Of a stretch of 64,000 nucleotides of DNA, positions 35,190-46,412 are shown piece after piece. Made by a program: the position numbers and the translations under genes. The notes under the pieces are model-generated. The model saw nothing but the letters and a program-made list of their open reading frames with translations. It was not told the origin of the DNA and searched no databases. Origin of the DNA: Brachionus manjavacas (Eukaryota > Rotifera > Eurotatoria > Ploima > Brachionidae); contig JAHQIY010000006.1 in assembly GCA_019054805.1 (NCBI GenBank), positions 1,984,001 to 2,048,000 of the forward strand, given 5' to 3'. Position 1 is the first letter of the stretch. Each line of letters starts with the position of its first letter.

Positions 35190-35760
35190 TTTTTGGCCAA
35201 AAACCAGGTGTATGAAGCGCTACGCCATCAGTTCAACTCAAACAACTTGTTCAACGACTGTGAGTTTCCTCCAACTCGTTCAATTTATTACATCCAGGCG
35301 CCGCCACGAGGCGTCACTTGACGACGTCCCCACCAGATTTGCCCCGATCCTCAATTCATTGGTACTCTCAATTAAACCATTTTTAAAGATTAATAAAATT
35401 TATAAGAACTCTTTTCCTTTATTTTTTAGTTGGCGATGTATCTCGCTTTGATTTGGATCAAGGCTACTTGGGAAACTGCTGGTTCATTGCAGCCGTATCA
35501 GACCATTGATATTCAATTTTGTAGTTCCTGGTGACCAAACATTCGACAAGCCTGGCTACAATGGGTTGTTTCACTTCAGATTTTGGCAGTTTGGCAAGTG
35601 GTTCGATGTGGTAGTAAATGATTCTTTGCCCGTGTTTCCGGACGGACGTCTGGTGTTTTGCAGCAATCGGACAGAGCCAAACAATCCTGGAGCTGTCTGC
35701 TGGAGAAAGCGTACGCCAAATTGAGCTTTTAAAAGCTTTTGCGATCGTAAGTTATAAGCA
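35190..35760 (+). pseudogene. Calpain protease-core fragment, frame-broken
   Basis: The plus strand encodes the start of a calpain cysteine-protease core: NNLFNDCEFPPT, then PPRGVT followed by an in-frame TGA where the family has Trp, then RRPHQICPDPQFI. A small intron (about 35360-35430) follows, and then [19 protein letters not shown] with the catalytic Cys. After a frame break comes [19 protein letters not shown] and [11 protein letters not shown] further shift occurs before [10 protein letters not shown]. The later His and Asn of the triad, and the C2-like domain, are missing. Because it still carries an intron it is not a processed mRNA copy. It is more G+C-rich than the flanks. Confidence 0.82.
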
Positions 35761-37030
35761 TTTGAAAAAAATCGGTTTTTTGAATTAATTTTTTAGAACT
35801 CTCAGACTCTGTTGCCAATAGAAGAAGATCAAATTAGAATTTTAAATTATCCCAATGTATTTTGAATATTATATTAAGTTTAAAAAAAATTAAATTTCGA
35901 AGTTCAATGAAGTTAAAAAAGTTTTTAAAAATTCAATAATTTTCATGAATTTTTTTGCAGACTTTAAAATGAAGTTAAGCACTTAATATCTGAATCTTAT
36001 TACTAAAAAATACTTTTTTTAACCACAAATTCTAAGTATGAAACTTCAGCTTTCCCGGGTCTTGTTTCTACTTTTGAAGTAAGGTCCAAGGCTACACATA
36101 TGTGAAAATTGATGTGCGAAAAGTAAAAAAAAATCATGAGATTAATAAGATTTTTTTTTTGACCTTTACGATTTTTTTAATCTAATTAAATTTTTGAGTT
36201 TTTTAATTTTGTTTTTTATTATTATTTATATTTTAAATTAGAAAAAATATTTTAAAATATTTTATACGCTGAAAATTTTCTGTAAAAATTATTTTTAAGT
36301 TTTAAAAAAAGTCATTTTAAAGTATTTTCAATATCAAGTGCGGAACTAGACTTCAGAAAATCTTTACCAAGTCATTTGACTTCACTTGAAAGTTGAAAAT
36401 AATTTTACTCTAATCTTAAAAATTAGAGTAAAATTATATTTAATTAGATTTTATTTAATTTTTTTAAACTGGGTCTATTACATCCAAATAAATTCATAGT
36501 TTCATGATAAAAAAAAACCATCTAAACTTTTTAAAATTTTATTTAAAAAAAACATTCGAATGACTCCTTTTTAATTTCAGAGAACTCAGTTCCTTATTAG
36601 ACCAGTTTTGAATTGAGTAATAATCAATGCTCAAAGTGATACATTATAATTTTTAAGGGTTTATTTTTATTAGCCAGTTTTTTCTCACGGTCACTTATTT
36701 GTGATCTTATAATAAGTTTCAAACTAAGAAAATAAATGTACCAAAAAGTGTTTTTTTTTATTATTATTTCTTTAATTAAATAAGATTAAAATTTTAAAAA
36801 AAAATTTAAAATTTAGTCATCCTGCAAAGTGGTTTCAATTAATTGAAAAAAAAAAAATTTGGTTTAATATTTACTTAAAAAATTTGAATTTTTTTTAAAA
36901 AAATTATTTGTTTGCTTTATGATCTTCTTTAAAAAAAATATTTTTTTTTGATAAATTAAAAATGAATTTTTTCATGAGCCTGAAAGAAAAAAATGAAAAT
37001 GTCATAAAGTAGGAGCATTATAAACTGCAG
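35761..37030. other. Gene-free AT-rich stretch
   Basis: There is a perfect hairpin AATTTTACTCTAAT / ATTAGAGTAAAATT at 36401-36435. Nothing else is supported. Confidence 0.5.
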
Positions 37031-37145
37031 CTTAGAGGTTATCTAAGCATAGCTATAGACAATTGCAGCAGTCGATTCTTTTCTTTCGACATCCTAACAC
37101 CAAGCTTCACTTTTAGCCTATTCAGATTCTTTGCGTTTACCACAT
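37030..37145 (-). mobile_element. Short LINE tail fragment
   Basis: On the minus strand this segment reads VVNAKNLNRLKVKLG followed by a short tail and a stop. This is the typical end of jockey/RTE-like polyproteins ('...VVNAxNLNxFKxxLD'). Only the C-terminal ~35 codons are present. Supported by motif style only. Confidence 0.4.
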
Positions 37146-37440
37146 ATCTAAAATTTATGGGAAATTATCATCAAAAAATGTGAAAAAAATCGATCTAAAT
37201 TTTATTGAAAAAAAAACCAATTGATTAATTTTTATTGTACAATATCGTAGTCGCAAGAGAGTTAAATAAGATCTAATACAAAAATGTCCAGTATTAATAT
37301 GATATGAATTTTTTTTCGGTTCGAAAACACTCGATAAGAAATAGAATTTTTAGTAATTTAAATTTTTTTTTGACAATCAAGTAAAAATTAACTAAAATAA
37401 TTTTTTAATTGAGAAAAAAATGTGAAAAAAAAAATTTTAG

Positions 37441-38889
37441 TACCATCTTAAGTTGCAAAATATTCAGACTCAAATGTCTAGTTCTCAAGCCCAAAATTTT
37501 GATTAACGAGACCAAAAAATTGAAATTTTTTCTAAGCTTGAGACTGAGCGCGATGATCAAAAGCGAAAATTCGAAGAAATAAAAGTAGCGTTTCAAAAAG
37601 TGATCCAGGAAACTGAAGAAAACGCAGCCAACATGACACAGCATTCGAATCTTGACCAAACAGTGGCCCAAAACAAGACCCTGTTTAACGAGCTTCAAAG
37701 CAAAATGCAAGAATTCGAGCAGATAAAGAAGGACTCAAGCGAAATTGAGAACGAGCCAGAGGTGTCGGACCTAAACGAGCCGATGGAGAAAGACTACGCT
37801 CTAAGGCAGGCCAAGATGCAGTGTCAACTGAGCGAATACGACACCGAATTGGCCAAAAAAGAGATCCTATTCCAGAAAATGGTGGAAAATACTGTCAGCA
37901 TGCGCTACGAGGCCCAACTTGAAGAGTTCAAGCATAGAATCGATGCCCTCGAGAAAGAAAAAGAAGATTTGATCGTGAACAAAAGTTCCGATTGCAAAAA
38001 GCCTGCCGAAGTGCGCAAAGAAAGACTCAAGCAGCTTGAGGGCGAAGTTCACGAGCTGAAAAAAAAAGAAAAAGACTTTGTGAGAATGGTTCGCCTAAAG
38101 GAAGAAAACGAAAAGCATTGTGAAAAGCTGCGACTCGAAATTCAAAACATCAAGACCGAAAGAGTTAAACTTTTGAAGCAAATGAAGATCGAAACGGACA
38201 CTTTCCGCAAATTTCGCCAACAAAAAGAAAAAGAAGTCAACCAGCTGAAGGCGGTGGAAAGAAAGCGTCTTGTCGAAATCACAAAATTACAAGAAGGGAA
38301 CAACAGACAGGAGGCTGTGTTCAAGCGAAAGAACGAGGAAATAACTCGCATACAAAAACAGCTGAGAGAGACCTTGGAGAAGCAGAAGCAGGTGGCTTAA
38401 AAGCGGCAGCAAAATTTCGACCGCAAGGACTCGTCTCATTTGGGCGAAAAGCTCCGCAACTGGGTCACCCAAGAACTTGATCTGAGCGTGGACATTGCCG
38501 TGGCTAGAATAAACCTGAACAATTTGATCGAAGAGCGCAAGGAGTCTGCCGAAAAGCTCAAAGAACTGGAAGATTTTGCCAACGAAGCGCCTGATTCAAA
38601 GCGTAAATTGTTGGCCAATTTTTCCGATGAAGAATACGAAAGTCCAATGCAACTTGAAGAAAAAATTGAACGCATCAAAGAGGACATTGAGGGAAAGAGT
38701 CTTCAGATAAATGAAATTCAACAGATGGTAATTGAAGGAGAACAAGAGGACAGATCCAAGTACATTTTCAACACTGTCCATGGTCTTTTGGAAGCCAAAG
38801 TGTTGCTTAAACATTTGTACAACTCGGGTGTTCAGTATCTGCTCGATCTAAAGCTCAAACGAATTCAATACGAATCAGCTACAAACAGT
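37441..38889 (+). pseudogene. Kinesin-4 (KIF4-like) coiled-coil stalk fragment
   Basis: One frame runs from a 3' splice site (ATTTTAG before 37441) to a donor (ACA|GTAAAT at 38889) but is broken by TAA at 37504-37506 and TAA at 38398-38400. The encoded protein is nearly all coiled coil and follows the KIF4 stalk: RKERLKQLEGEVHELKKK, VRLKEENEK, LKQMKIETDTFRKFRQQKEK and KEVNQLKAVERKR. Next comes LRETLEKQKQVA, the stop (in place of the family's Asp/Glu before KR), and then WVTQELDLSVD with LLEAKVLLKHLY. The motor domain and the Cys-rich tail are absent. Kinesin-4 works in chromosome condensation and the spindle midzone, but this copy cannot act as a motor. Its G+C content is visibly higher than the flanks. 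Confidence 0.8.
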
Positions 38890-39950
38890 AAATTTTTTTT
38901 TTTCCTCAAAAATATAATTTTTAACATAACTAACTTTTTTTTTACTTTTTTTTCTTTCTCAAGAGTTTAACCGTAAGTTAATTTATTTAGTTGTAGAATT
39001 TTTTGAATGTAGACATTTATGCAGTAGTTGTAGAATTTTTTTTTAAAAGAGCATATATATTTATTGAACTTTTTGACAATCATTTTAGACCCAATTTTTT
39101 ATTTAAAATACAGTACTGCTATGATTAACTTATTTTACGTAAAATTACCGGAAATTACGTATTTTTTTGTAAAAAAATACTAGTTTTTTGAGAATTTTGA
39201 CATTTTTTGACTTGTTTTAAATTTTTTCAGCCTGAATTCGAAAAAAAAGAAACTACTTTTTTTCAAGTGAAATTTTATTTAATAGTTGTAATTTTTAGTA
39301 AAAAGTAGATTTTGTACAAATTTAAAAAAAGTTAATTATAAACAATAAACAAAAAGGCAAAAAAAAAATTTCAATTATACACATCCCGATGATTCGACTA
39401 TTCTCCATTTCTTTCTATAAGCACTTTAATTACCTTAATTTTTATTAAAATTTTTTTTAAAGATTAAATTGAAAATAAAAACAAATAAAAACCTTTTTTA
39501 AATGATTTATATAATTTTGGCATCTTTGGTTAAAGATTTTTCGAAATCTTTGACCGCCATTTCAGCATCAGCTTCCGATGCATTGTTTTACTAATTCTAA
39601 TTTTGAACTAAAGGAAAAATTTTTTACAATTTTTTTTACTTTCTAGTTAGGAAATTTGGTGACACAGTATACTCAATTACACTAATAATTCTCGAATTTT
39701 ATAAATACATCAAATCAAATTTATGTTTTTTTCTATGCAATTTTCACGCTTCCCCTTTTCCAAAATCTTATAAAAGATCGAATATCAGGTGATAACATAA
39801 TATGGTGAAATGGACATAATCTCGTCAAGTAAAAATCCCGAAACCCAAAAATTAATTACAATTATTTTGTCTTTCAACTTTTTCGAGATTTATTTTTATT
39901 ATATAAATATTTTTAAATGCAAAACAAAAATAATTTAATAAATAATAGTG
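38890..39950. other. Gene-free stretch with a TA-site transposon end
   Basis: At 39111 the sequence CAGTACTGCTATGATTAAC follows TA and is shared with 55519. It is followed by TTTTACGTAAAATTACC-type repeats. This looks like one end of a small Tc1/mariner-class MITE. The opposite end is not found. Confidence 0.45.
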
Positions 39951-40720
39951 TTGGACGCGGACAGAGCTAACCGGTCCAAAAACGGGCGGTTCATCGCGGT
40001 TGTTGGCCCGTTTATTTTGGCGGGCTAAATTATATTTTAATATATTTATTTTTTAAAAAAAAAGTTGTTTTTTAATTAGAAAAAAAAAATAAAAAAAATC
40101 TACGAAAAAAAAATTTAATTTAAAAAATAAAAAAAAAAAAAGAAAAATTTTATTTAAAAAATAAAAAAAACAAAAGATAAAAATTTTATTTAAAAAATTT
40201 AAAAAAAAAATTTTATTTAAAAAATTAAAAAAAAAAAAATTTTAATTAAAAAATAAAAAAGACAAAAGAAAAAAATTTTATTTAAAAAAAAAATTTATTT
40301 TATTAATAAATAAAAAATAAATTGAAACTATTTGTAGGTAGTTGGTATTTAAAGTCTTTTGTACTTTTAGGTCGTAGTACTTTTTGGCCGTTGGAAGTTT
40401 TTTTTTATTTTTTAAATAAAATTTTTTCTGTTTTTTTTTATATAAATAAAATTTTTATCTTTTGTTTTTTTTATTTTTTAAATAAAATTTTTATCTTTTG
40501 TTTTTTTTAATTTTTTAAATAAAATTTTTTTCTTTTTTTTTTTTTATTTGTTAAGAAAATTTTTTTTTTTGTTAAAAATTTTTGAATTTTTGATTTTAAT
40601 TAAATGATTACTTTTTTTTAAATAATAAACATATTAAATTGTTTTACAATTTTTATATTTTTGCCGGCTTTTTTGCCGCCTGTTTATTTTAGAACATTCA
40701 CGTCTTGATTTAATAGCGTG
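39951..40720. repeat. Palindrome built from about 38-bp tandem repeats
   Basis: The left arm (about 40070-40300) consists of several copies of a unit like CAAAAGATAAAAATTTTATT plus TAAAAAATAAAAA. The right arm (about 40400-40560) consists of the reverse-complement unit AATAAAATTTTTATCTTTTG. The spacer 40321-40400 is unique. GC-rich flanks (GGGCGG, GGCCCGTTTATTTTGGCGGG at 39985-40025; GCCGGC, GCCGCCTGTTTATTTTAG at 40663-40692) look like the inverted ends of the whole structure. The ORF here is only the repeat read as protein and is not called. Confidence 0.6.
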
Positions 40721-41253
40721 GCACCATTGAATAATAAAACCCAACATAAATATATAAAAAAAAGACAGACATGTGGCACAAAAGGTGTTTTAGAAGCTTA
40801 TTTTAATATTTTAATTTCTTTATTTTATTTAATTTTTTTTCTGTGGGATTTGTTTTAATGATAAATTAGAATATTAATTGTGAAGATCGATCACAGAAAA
40901 TTATTGTTCAAAAATTTAAAGCTTAATTGATTAAAAAATTAAAGGAAAACTATTATTATTTATAGAATTTAGAAGATTACAATTTTAAAGACTATGAGTA
41001 TTTTAAAACTTATGCTGGTTTTCACATCGGTTAGAATAAAATGGGATCTCTAGAAAAAATTAAAAAAAAATTAATATATAATCAAAAAATTTGATTTTTT
41101 AGAGCCTACTTAAAGTTATGAATGTGTTTTTTAATTTTATCTTACCCTTTTATTTATTCTTTATTTATTTTATAATTTTTTAATTGATGTTATTTATTTT
41201 TACTATCATTAAAAAAAATATTTGGTTTAATTTGATTTATTTGTTAAAATACT
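40721..41253. other. Gene-free AT-rich stretch
   Basis: No gene or repeat is supported. It ends at the TA target of the pogo-like element. Confidence 0.5.
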
Positions 41254-41255
41254 TA

Positions 41256-43322
41256 CAGTCGAGTCTGGATAATACGATGTGTTTGGGCGGAAAAAAAGGA
41301 CATCGTATAAACGAATATCGTATTAATCAAATTTGCATGTTAATGGATGGGAAGAAAAATATTGAAAATAAATTTTTTTAAAGTAATTATTGTTTATTTA
41401 AAAATAATAAATATATTAAAAGGAAAAATATTTATCAATTTTACTTTGAAAAGACTGATCGACGCTAAAAAATTGATTCATTTTAGACAACTGATCAATG
41501 AATAAAGAACAGTCTTCGTTCTTTTGGGCAAAATACAATCGTAGTTTATCTATGCAGTCCGTTGCTTCTTTTTTTGAAATTTTCAATGCGTTTTCTATTG
41601 GCTCAACATGTTCTTCCAATTGTTCATCATCTTGTTCTCTGTTGATTGTATTTATTATATCTTCGTCTGAATATTGTCCAAAAGACTCTAAATCTTTATC
41701 AATGTTGGCATAGGCAAACTTGTTGAAGTCAAATGTATTTTGAACGGTGTTGAGTTTATCAAACGATTTTTCATATTCCACCCAGTCTGCATTTTCAATG
41801 CATTCCTCTCTTATTTCCATTATATTGTTTTCGGATATTGTTTTAAATCCTGCTTTTTTAAAAACAATTAAAAATTGATTCAGCACTGACACCTAACCAA
41901 GCTCGGTAAATTTTATTTATTGATTTTAAAATATCAATTTCAGGCATGTCAGCTCCTTCTTCGATATAGTTCAATTTCTCAGTAATAATCAAATTTCGAT
42001 ATTTAATCTTAAATGACTGGATAATTCCCTGATCCATTGGTTGAATAACCGAAGTGCAGTTAGCTGGGAAATAATGTATTTTAATATTAGTTAAGATTAA
42101 CTCTTTAGTATTTTTTGTGTCATGATGGCCACTGAAGTTATCTTAGAATAATTAAATATTACGATTTTCAGATCTGAATTTTCTATCCATTTTGGCAAGC
42201 CATTCTTTGAAAATGATTGCATTCATCCAGGCTTTAAGATTGCTCCTATAATAAACTGGTAAATTAGCTGTATTAATGGATTTAAAGCACCTTGGGTTTT
42301 TACTGGATCCAATGACAATTGGTTTGAATTTTTCAGATCCATCCCAATTTGATCCTAAAAGGAGTGACAATCGCTGTTTTATTTGTTTAACGCTATTGCG
42401 CGGTAAACCAGAAAAATACATAGTTTTATCATGTAAAGCCTTATAGAATAGAGCTGTTTCATCAACATTGAAAATATTATTTAAACTGTACCCTTTGATT
42501 AAGTCGGGAAGAACTTTTAGCCAATTTTCAATTGTAGTGGGATCGACTAAACCAGCTTCCCCAACAATAGTTTTAAAGGTAATTTTATGCCTTTTTTTAA
42601 ACCCGTTTAACCATCCATTGCTAGCTTTAAAATCAGTATGATTTAACATAGTTGCATATTTAATAGCCTGGGCTTGAATCAAAGGACCGTTAAGAGTAAT
42701 ATTTTTATATGCCATAACTGATTTGAACCAGTGATCAAGGGCCTCTTCAATTTTAACATAATTAGAACCCCTCATTCTTTTAGAGCTAGGATTGATTAAA
42801 TTATTTTCATATAAGTTTTTTATCTTTTCTTGATTCTCTGCCTTAAGAATAGAAGAAACAGTACTCTGAGGTCTATTATATTTTTTCACAAGTTCTGTGA
42901 CAGTGAGATTATTTTTTTTAAAATCATTCAAAATTTCAAGTTTTTCTTCTAATGACAAAGGTTTTCTTTTAATTTGAGTGGACATTTTTTGTTTACATAT
43001 GTATATAAAATTATCTTTATATACACACAAGCAATAAAATTAACATTAATATTTAATTATATTTAATTATAACTGGATTTCATTGGTCTTCTATTTTTTT
43101 GTTTAAAAGATCAATATCGTATTAAAAACGATCAATTAGCACTGATTTGTACGTTTTTTCTGAATAAACCTATCGTATTAATTAGATATCGTATTAAAAG
43201 AAACATCGTATTAACAAAGAAATTTAACATGTAATTATATTAGGGAATGTAAATTATGAAAAAAAATATCGTTATAAAGCGAATATCGTATTAATCAGCA
43301 TCGTTATTACAAGACTCGACTG
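41256..43322 (-). mobile_element. Full-length pogo/Tigger-like DNA transposon (2,067 bp)
   Basis: The left end CAGTCGAGTCTGGATAATAC and right end GTTATTACAAGACTCGACTG are imperfect inverted repeats. TA is present on both sides (41254-41255 and 43323-43324), as expected for the Tc1/mariner/pogo superfamily. Both ends carry several copies of an (A)TATCGTATTAA word, more densely on the right (43100-43310), which look like transposase-binding subterminal repeats. One transposase gene lies inside on the minus strand and is broken. A shorter deleted copy lies at 13289-13898. Confidence 0.9.
41416..42985 (-). pseudogene. pogo/Tigger transposase, broken
   Basis: The gene starts at ATG 42985 (MSTQIKRKPLS). 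An N-terminal CENP-B/pogo helix-turn-helix follows (SLEEKLEILNDFKK, with NRPQSTVSSILK). The second DNA-binding Tc5-type domain comes next, with NGPLIQAQAIKYA and WLNGFKKRH. The DDE catalytic domain begins with IFNVDETALFY, the first Asp. The frame stops at 42152, just before the second catalytic motif. Past two stop codons, the sequence reads DNFSGHHDTK, ANCTSVIQPMDQGIIQSFK and RAWLGVSAESI. A one-base shift in an A-run near 41870 then leads into KKAGFK and an acidic C-terminal tail ending at 41416. All domains of an autonomous element are recognisable but it can no longer make the enzyme. Confidence 0.88.
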
Positions 43323-43333
43323 TATGTTTATTT

Positions 43334-45192
43334 TTAATCTAAATCATAATTTTCATACAAAAACATAATTTTTTCAACCTTTTCAGATGAAATCTTGTTT
43401 CTTCTGTCCCAAATTTGATAGCCAGTCCTTGAAAATATTCTTTCAGAGGGTGTGCTTGTGGCTTGAGCAGTTGCATAACATTTAAAATATTCGAATAGAA
43501 TTGGATATTTTCTCTTGTTATTTTTTAAAAATTCTGACAATTTATTTGTTTATGGTTCTAATTTATAATTTGTGATTTCTTTTTTCACTGCTCGCCAATT
43601 TATCTCAATTTCATTTTCTTCATCCGATGAGTCACTCATTTGAACTCATTTTCTTTGCTTTGATCTTACATCATATAGTGGATTGTATTTCAATGTATTT
43701 GTCAAATTAATTACTTCCTTGAAATCTAAAATAGTGTCTCTAATCTGCTTTTCCGCCTTCTCGACAAAGATAATTTTTTGCGTTTCCATAGAGCTAGAAA
43801 ATTTCTTGTATATTGGATTTAGAAAAGATGCTAGAATAAGGTGATTGTTTTGAAATATATTATATTTTTCAATTTAAAACTCTAAATATAGTTTAATCAA
43901 TTCTTTAAAACCAATTGAAAACGCTTTTTCTTCTAATTTTATCTCACACGCTTTTATTAAAGTTGTAAAAGCAGGAATAATTAAACTTGAGGTTGTTGAG
44001 AATTCAGATGAAATATCTTCAGTTATATTATAAAAAGTTTGTAAAACCAACATTGCTTCTTCAAGAATTTCCACTTCAATTGATTTAAGTTGTAAATATT
44101 TATTTTTTTGTTCTTTTGATAAGATTAAATTAAGCGATTCGTGATTTTTGATTATACTCTCAATCATCAAAAATGTACTATTCCATCGTGTTACTACCTG
44201 TTTGATGATTGAAAGCACTTTTTCACCGTTTATTCTTTGCTTTTTGATCAATTCTTCTTTCATAGTCGTTGAATGATTATAATATGAAGCGATTGAGCTA
44301 CACTTCTCTAATGCTTGTGAAAAAATATTAAATTGTAGGCAAATAGGCAAGTTATATTTTCAGCCAGATTCTTAGCTGAATGACCACCTAACATATGCCG
44401 AACAGCCAATAACATTGACTGAAGATTAAGTTTTTCGTCGAGGAAATGAGCGGTTAAGCTAATATAAGAAAAATTTTGCACCGATGTCCAACAATCGGTA
44501 GTAAGACTTATATGTTTTACATTATTAAGTTTTGTTACAGAGAGCTTTTTTTGTTTATCGAAATAAAAACTTGATAATTCCGAAAGGTCTTTCCGTGTTG
44601 GAAGTTTAAAATTAGGATTTAAATAATTACAAAATAGCTTGAAGAATTGATTTTCAACGCAACGAAAAGGTAGACTTGCAGTGATAATAAACATAAGGAG
44701 AAGATAAGATGGATCTTTGTCCCTTTGATTGTTTTCAATTTTTTGAGATAATTTCATACCATGTTTATTGTCCAAATGACGAATCATTGTGCCAGTTGAA
44801 TTGTCATTATGGGCAAATTCCAAATTATAAATATCATTACTTGTTATAAACATGCATTTGACTATGCGATTGGGCAAAATTTCACCTTTTTCATTTGACT
44901 TTCCAATGAAATCTTTTTTAAGCTTTTTCAATTGAAAATAATCCCAACATTTCGATGTCTTTTTCCTCCGACCACTCTCGTCATCATCTTCATACTCGGA
45001 TAAAACAGGTAAAACTGTCTGAGAATTATTATCTTCATTAAATGATAGATTATAAACTAGCTCAGTAACTAGATTTTCATTTTCGAAAATATCCAAATGC
45101 ACACTTGAACATGGTTCTAAACTTCGAAGTCGTTTTTCTTGTGAATCATTAACATTAGTAGATTCAGATCTTGTTAATTTTTGAAGTGACAT
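43334..45192 (-). pseudogene. hAT-family transposase with BED-like finger, broken
   Basis: The first frame starts at ATG 45192 (MSLQKLTRSES). A BED-type zinc-finger-like region follows around residues 95-150 (SKCWDYF, then IVKCMF, ending MIRHLDNKHG). The hAT catalytic core comes next, with SLTTDCWTSVQN (the DxW segment) and YISLTAHFLD. The frame shifts near 44330 into a second block (43874-44350) with VVTRWNSTFLMIE. After further stops the C-terminal dimerisation domain appears at 43540-43334, reading ATAQATSTPSERIFSRTGY and IWDRRNKIS. It lies only 11 bases from the right end of the pogo-like element. TIRs and the 8-bp target duplication were not found. Confidence 0.85.
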
Positions 45193-45968
45193 TTTCGAGA
45201 AAAATTTTGATTGATAAATTATTAATTTTAATTTCAAATTTAAGTCTAAAAGTAATTTTTTTTTATCTTAAATGTCGTGATTTAAAATTTTTATTTAAAA
45301 ATTGAAATAAAAGATTTTTTAAAATAAATTAATTAAAAGAAGTAAACTTCACATAAAAATAACCGAAAGTTCTAGTCTAATTAATAGGCACGCTACGGCC
45401 TACTTAATTTGGTTTTGAATAAATTATAAATAAACTATTGATGGATCAATTAATTAAGAGAATTAAATTCGATTTAAATAAATCTTATTTATATATTTAA
45501 TAAACAAAATAATAATTTAACAAAAAAGTTTTTAATTTAGACAAATTTATGTTCAATTAAATTTACTTTGCTTATTTATTTATTAAATAAATAAGCAGAG
45601 TAAAATATATTTTAAATAGCTTGTGATGTAATGAACGTGGTAAAGTTTTGAAGATATGTGACTGATGTGGTGAAAGTTACCTTTTAAAGGCAAAATAAAG
45701 CGTGTCTTTAGAATCATATAAAAATTAATTGAAATTAAGCATTGTGACTTTGTCATATTATTATCTGATGTCTTGAATAATTTATCAACTGGAACTAGTA
45801 AGATTTCACTTTAAATTATTTGGCAATTTATAAAACAAACTTTATTATTTTTAAGAATCTTTACACGGATCTGATTCCATTTATAAGCAACTCTTTTTTA
45901 TTATTACAGATCATCTTATTATTATATAAAGAATTAGTTATAACATTTTTTCTTATTGTGAATATCAC
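45193..45968. other. Gene-free AT-rich stretch
   Basis: A small GC patch AATAGGCACGCTACGGCCTAC (45383-45403) stands out but is not explained. It might hold the hAT 5' terminus. Otherwise nothing. Confidence 0.45.
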
Positions 45969-46412
45969 ATGGCGAATATGGTAAATATCAAATACTTTGG
46001 TAAAATGAAGGGATCATGGATCAAGAAGTGCTCGCCTTCTCACGATGCTAATTCCAAAAATTCTAAAGGCAAGGTAAATTCAATGTTTTCCACTGTATAA
46101 AAAGCACACCGGGCATTTATCTTATGGCTTAGCATTGAATCATTAATGTCATTGTAATTTTTAAGACAAACATCTTTTGGAGATTAAGCAAAGCCGTTTT
46201 TCATTGCAATTTAGGGAATAGTTCTTTTAAGTCGAATAATTAACAACGATGATGATGAAGGTGAAGAACTTTATTTGACAGGTGAAGTTGTACTCTCAGA
46301 TGGTCAATATCAAATACTAAAACAATTTCTAATATTTACCAAATCTTTGTTAAATATTTCAGTTAATATTTTAGATAAAAATATAGATTATATAACGAAG
46401 AATAATGAATAA
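45969..46412 (+). CDS. Small two-exon gene, 100 residues, unrecognised
   Basis: Exon 1 (45969-46073) starts MANMVNIKYFGKMKGSW and ends in a phase-0 donor AAG|GTAAAT. Exon 2 (46215-46412) begins after TTTAG with GIVLLSRIINNDDDEGEEL and runs to TAA. The frame joins cleanly across the 141-base intron, which supports splicing. The protein is basic at the N-terminus and acidic in the middle. I do not recognise it. It could be the 5' part of the decayed transposon downstream rather than a host gene. The intron is almost entirely made of a repeat also found in the intron at 52804-53012. Confidence 0.45.
46071..46200 (+). repeat. Intron-borne repeat, copy 1
   Basis: Starting at AAGGTAAATTCAATG and ending near GCAAAGCCGTTTT, this ~130-base segment matches 52806-52936 at most positions. 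Shared words include GTTTTCCACTGTAT, GGGCATTTATCTTATGGC and TTAGCATTGAAT. It fills nearly the whole predicted intron 46074-46214 and includes the splice donor. Both copies have the same orientation relative to transcription. Confidence 0.75.

Noticed and set aside
35161-35451. Selenocysteine reading of the TGA in the calpain fragment
   Set aside because: Calpains have Trp there, the gene also has two frameshifts, and no SECIS-like structure is apparent.
34809-35451. Several overlapping ORFs on both strands around the ACC/calpain fragments
   Set aside because: Composition artefacts of the GC-rich relics. Only the frames with family motifs were used.
40322-40510. Plus-strand ORF of 62 codons with 'NKIFIFCFF' repeats
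   Set aside because: Translation of the right arm of the tandem-repeat palindrome.
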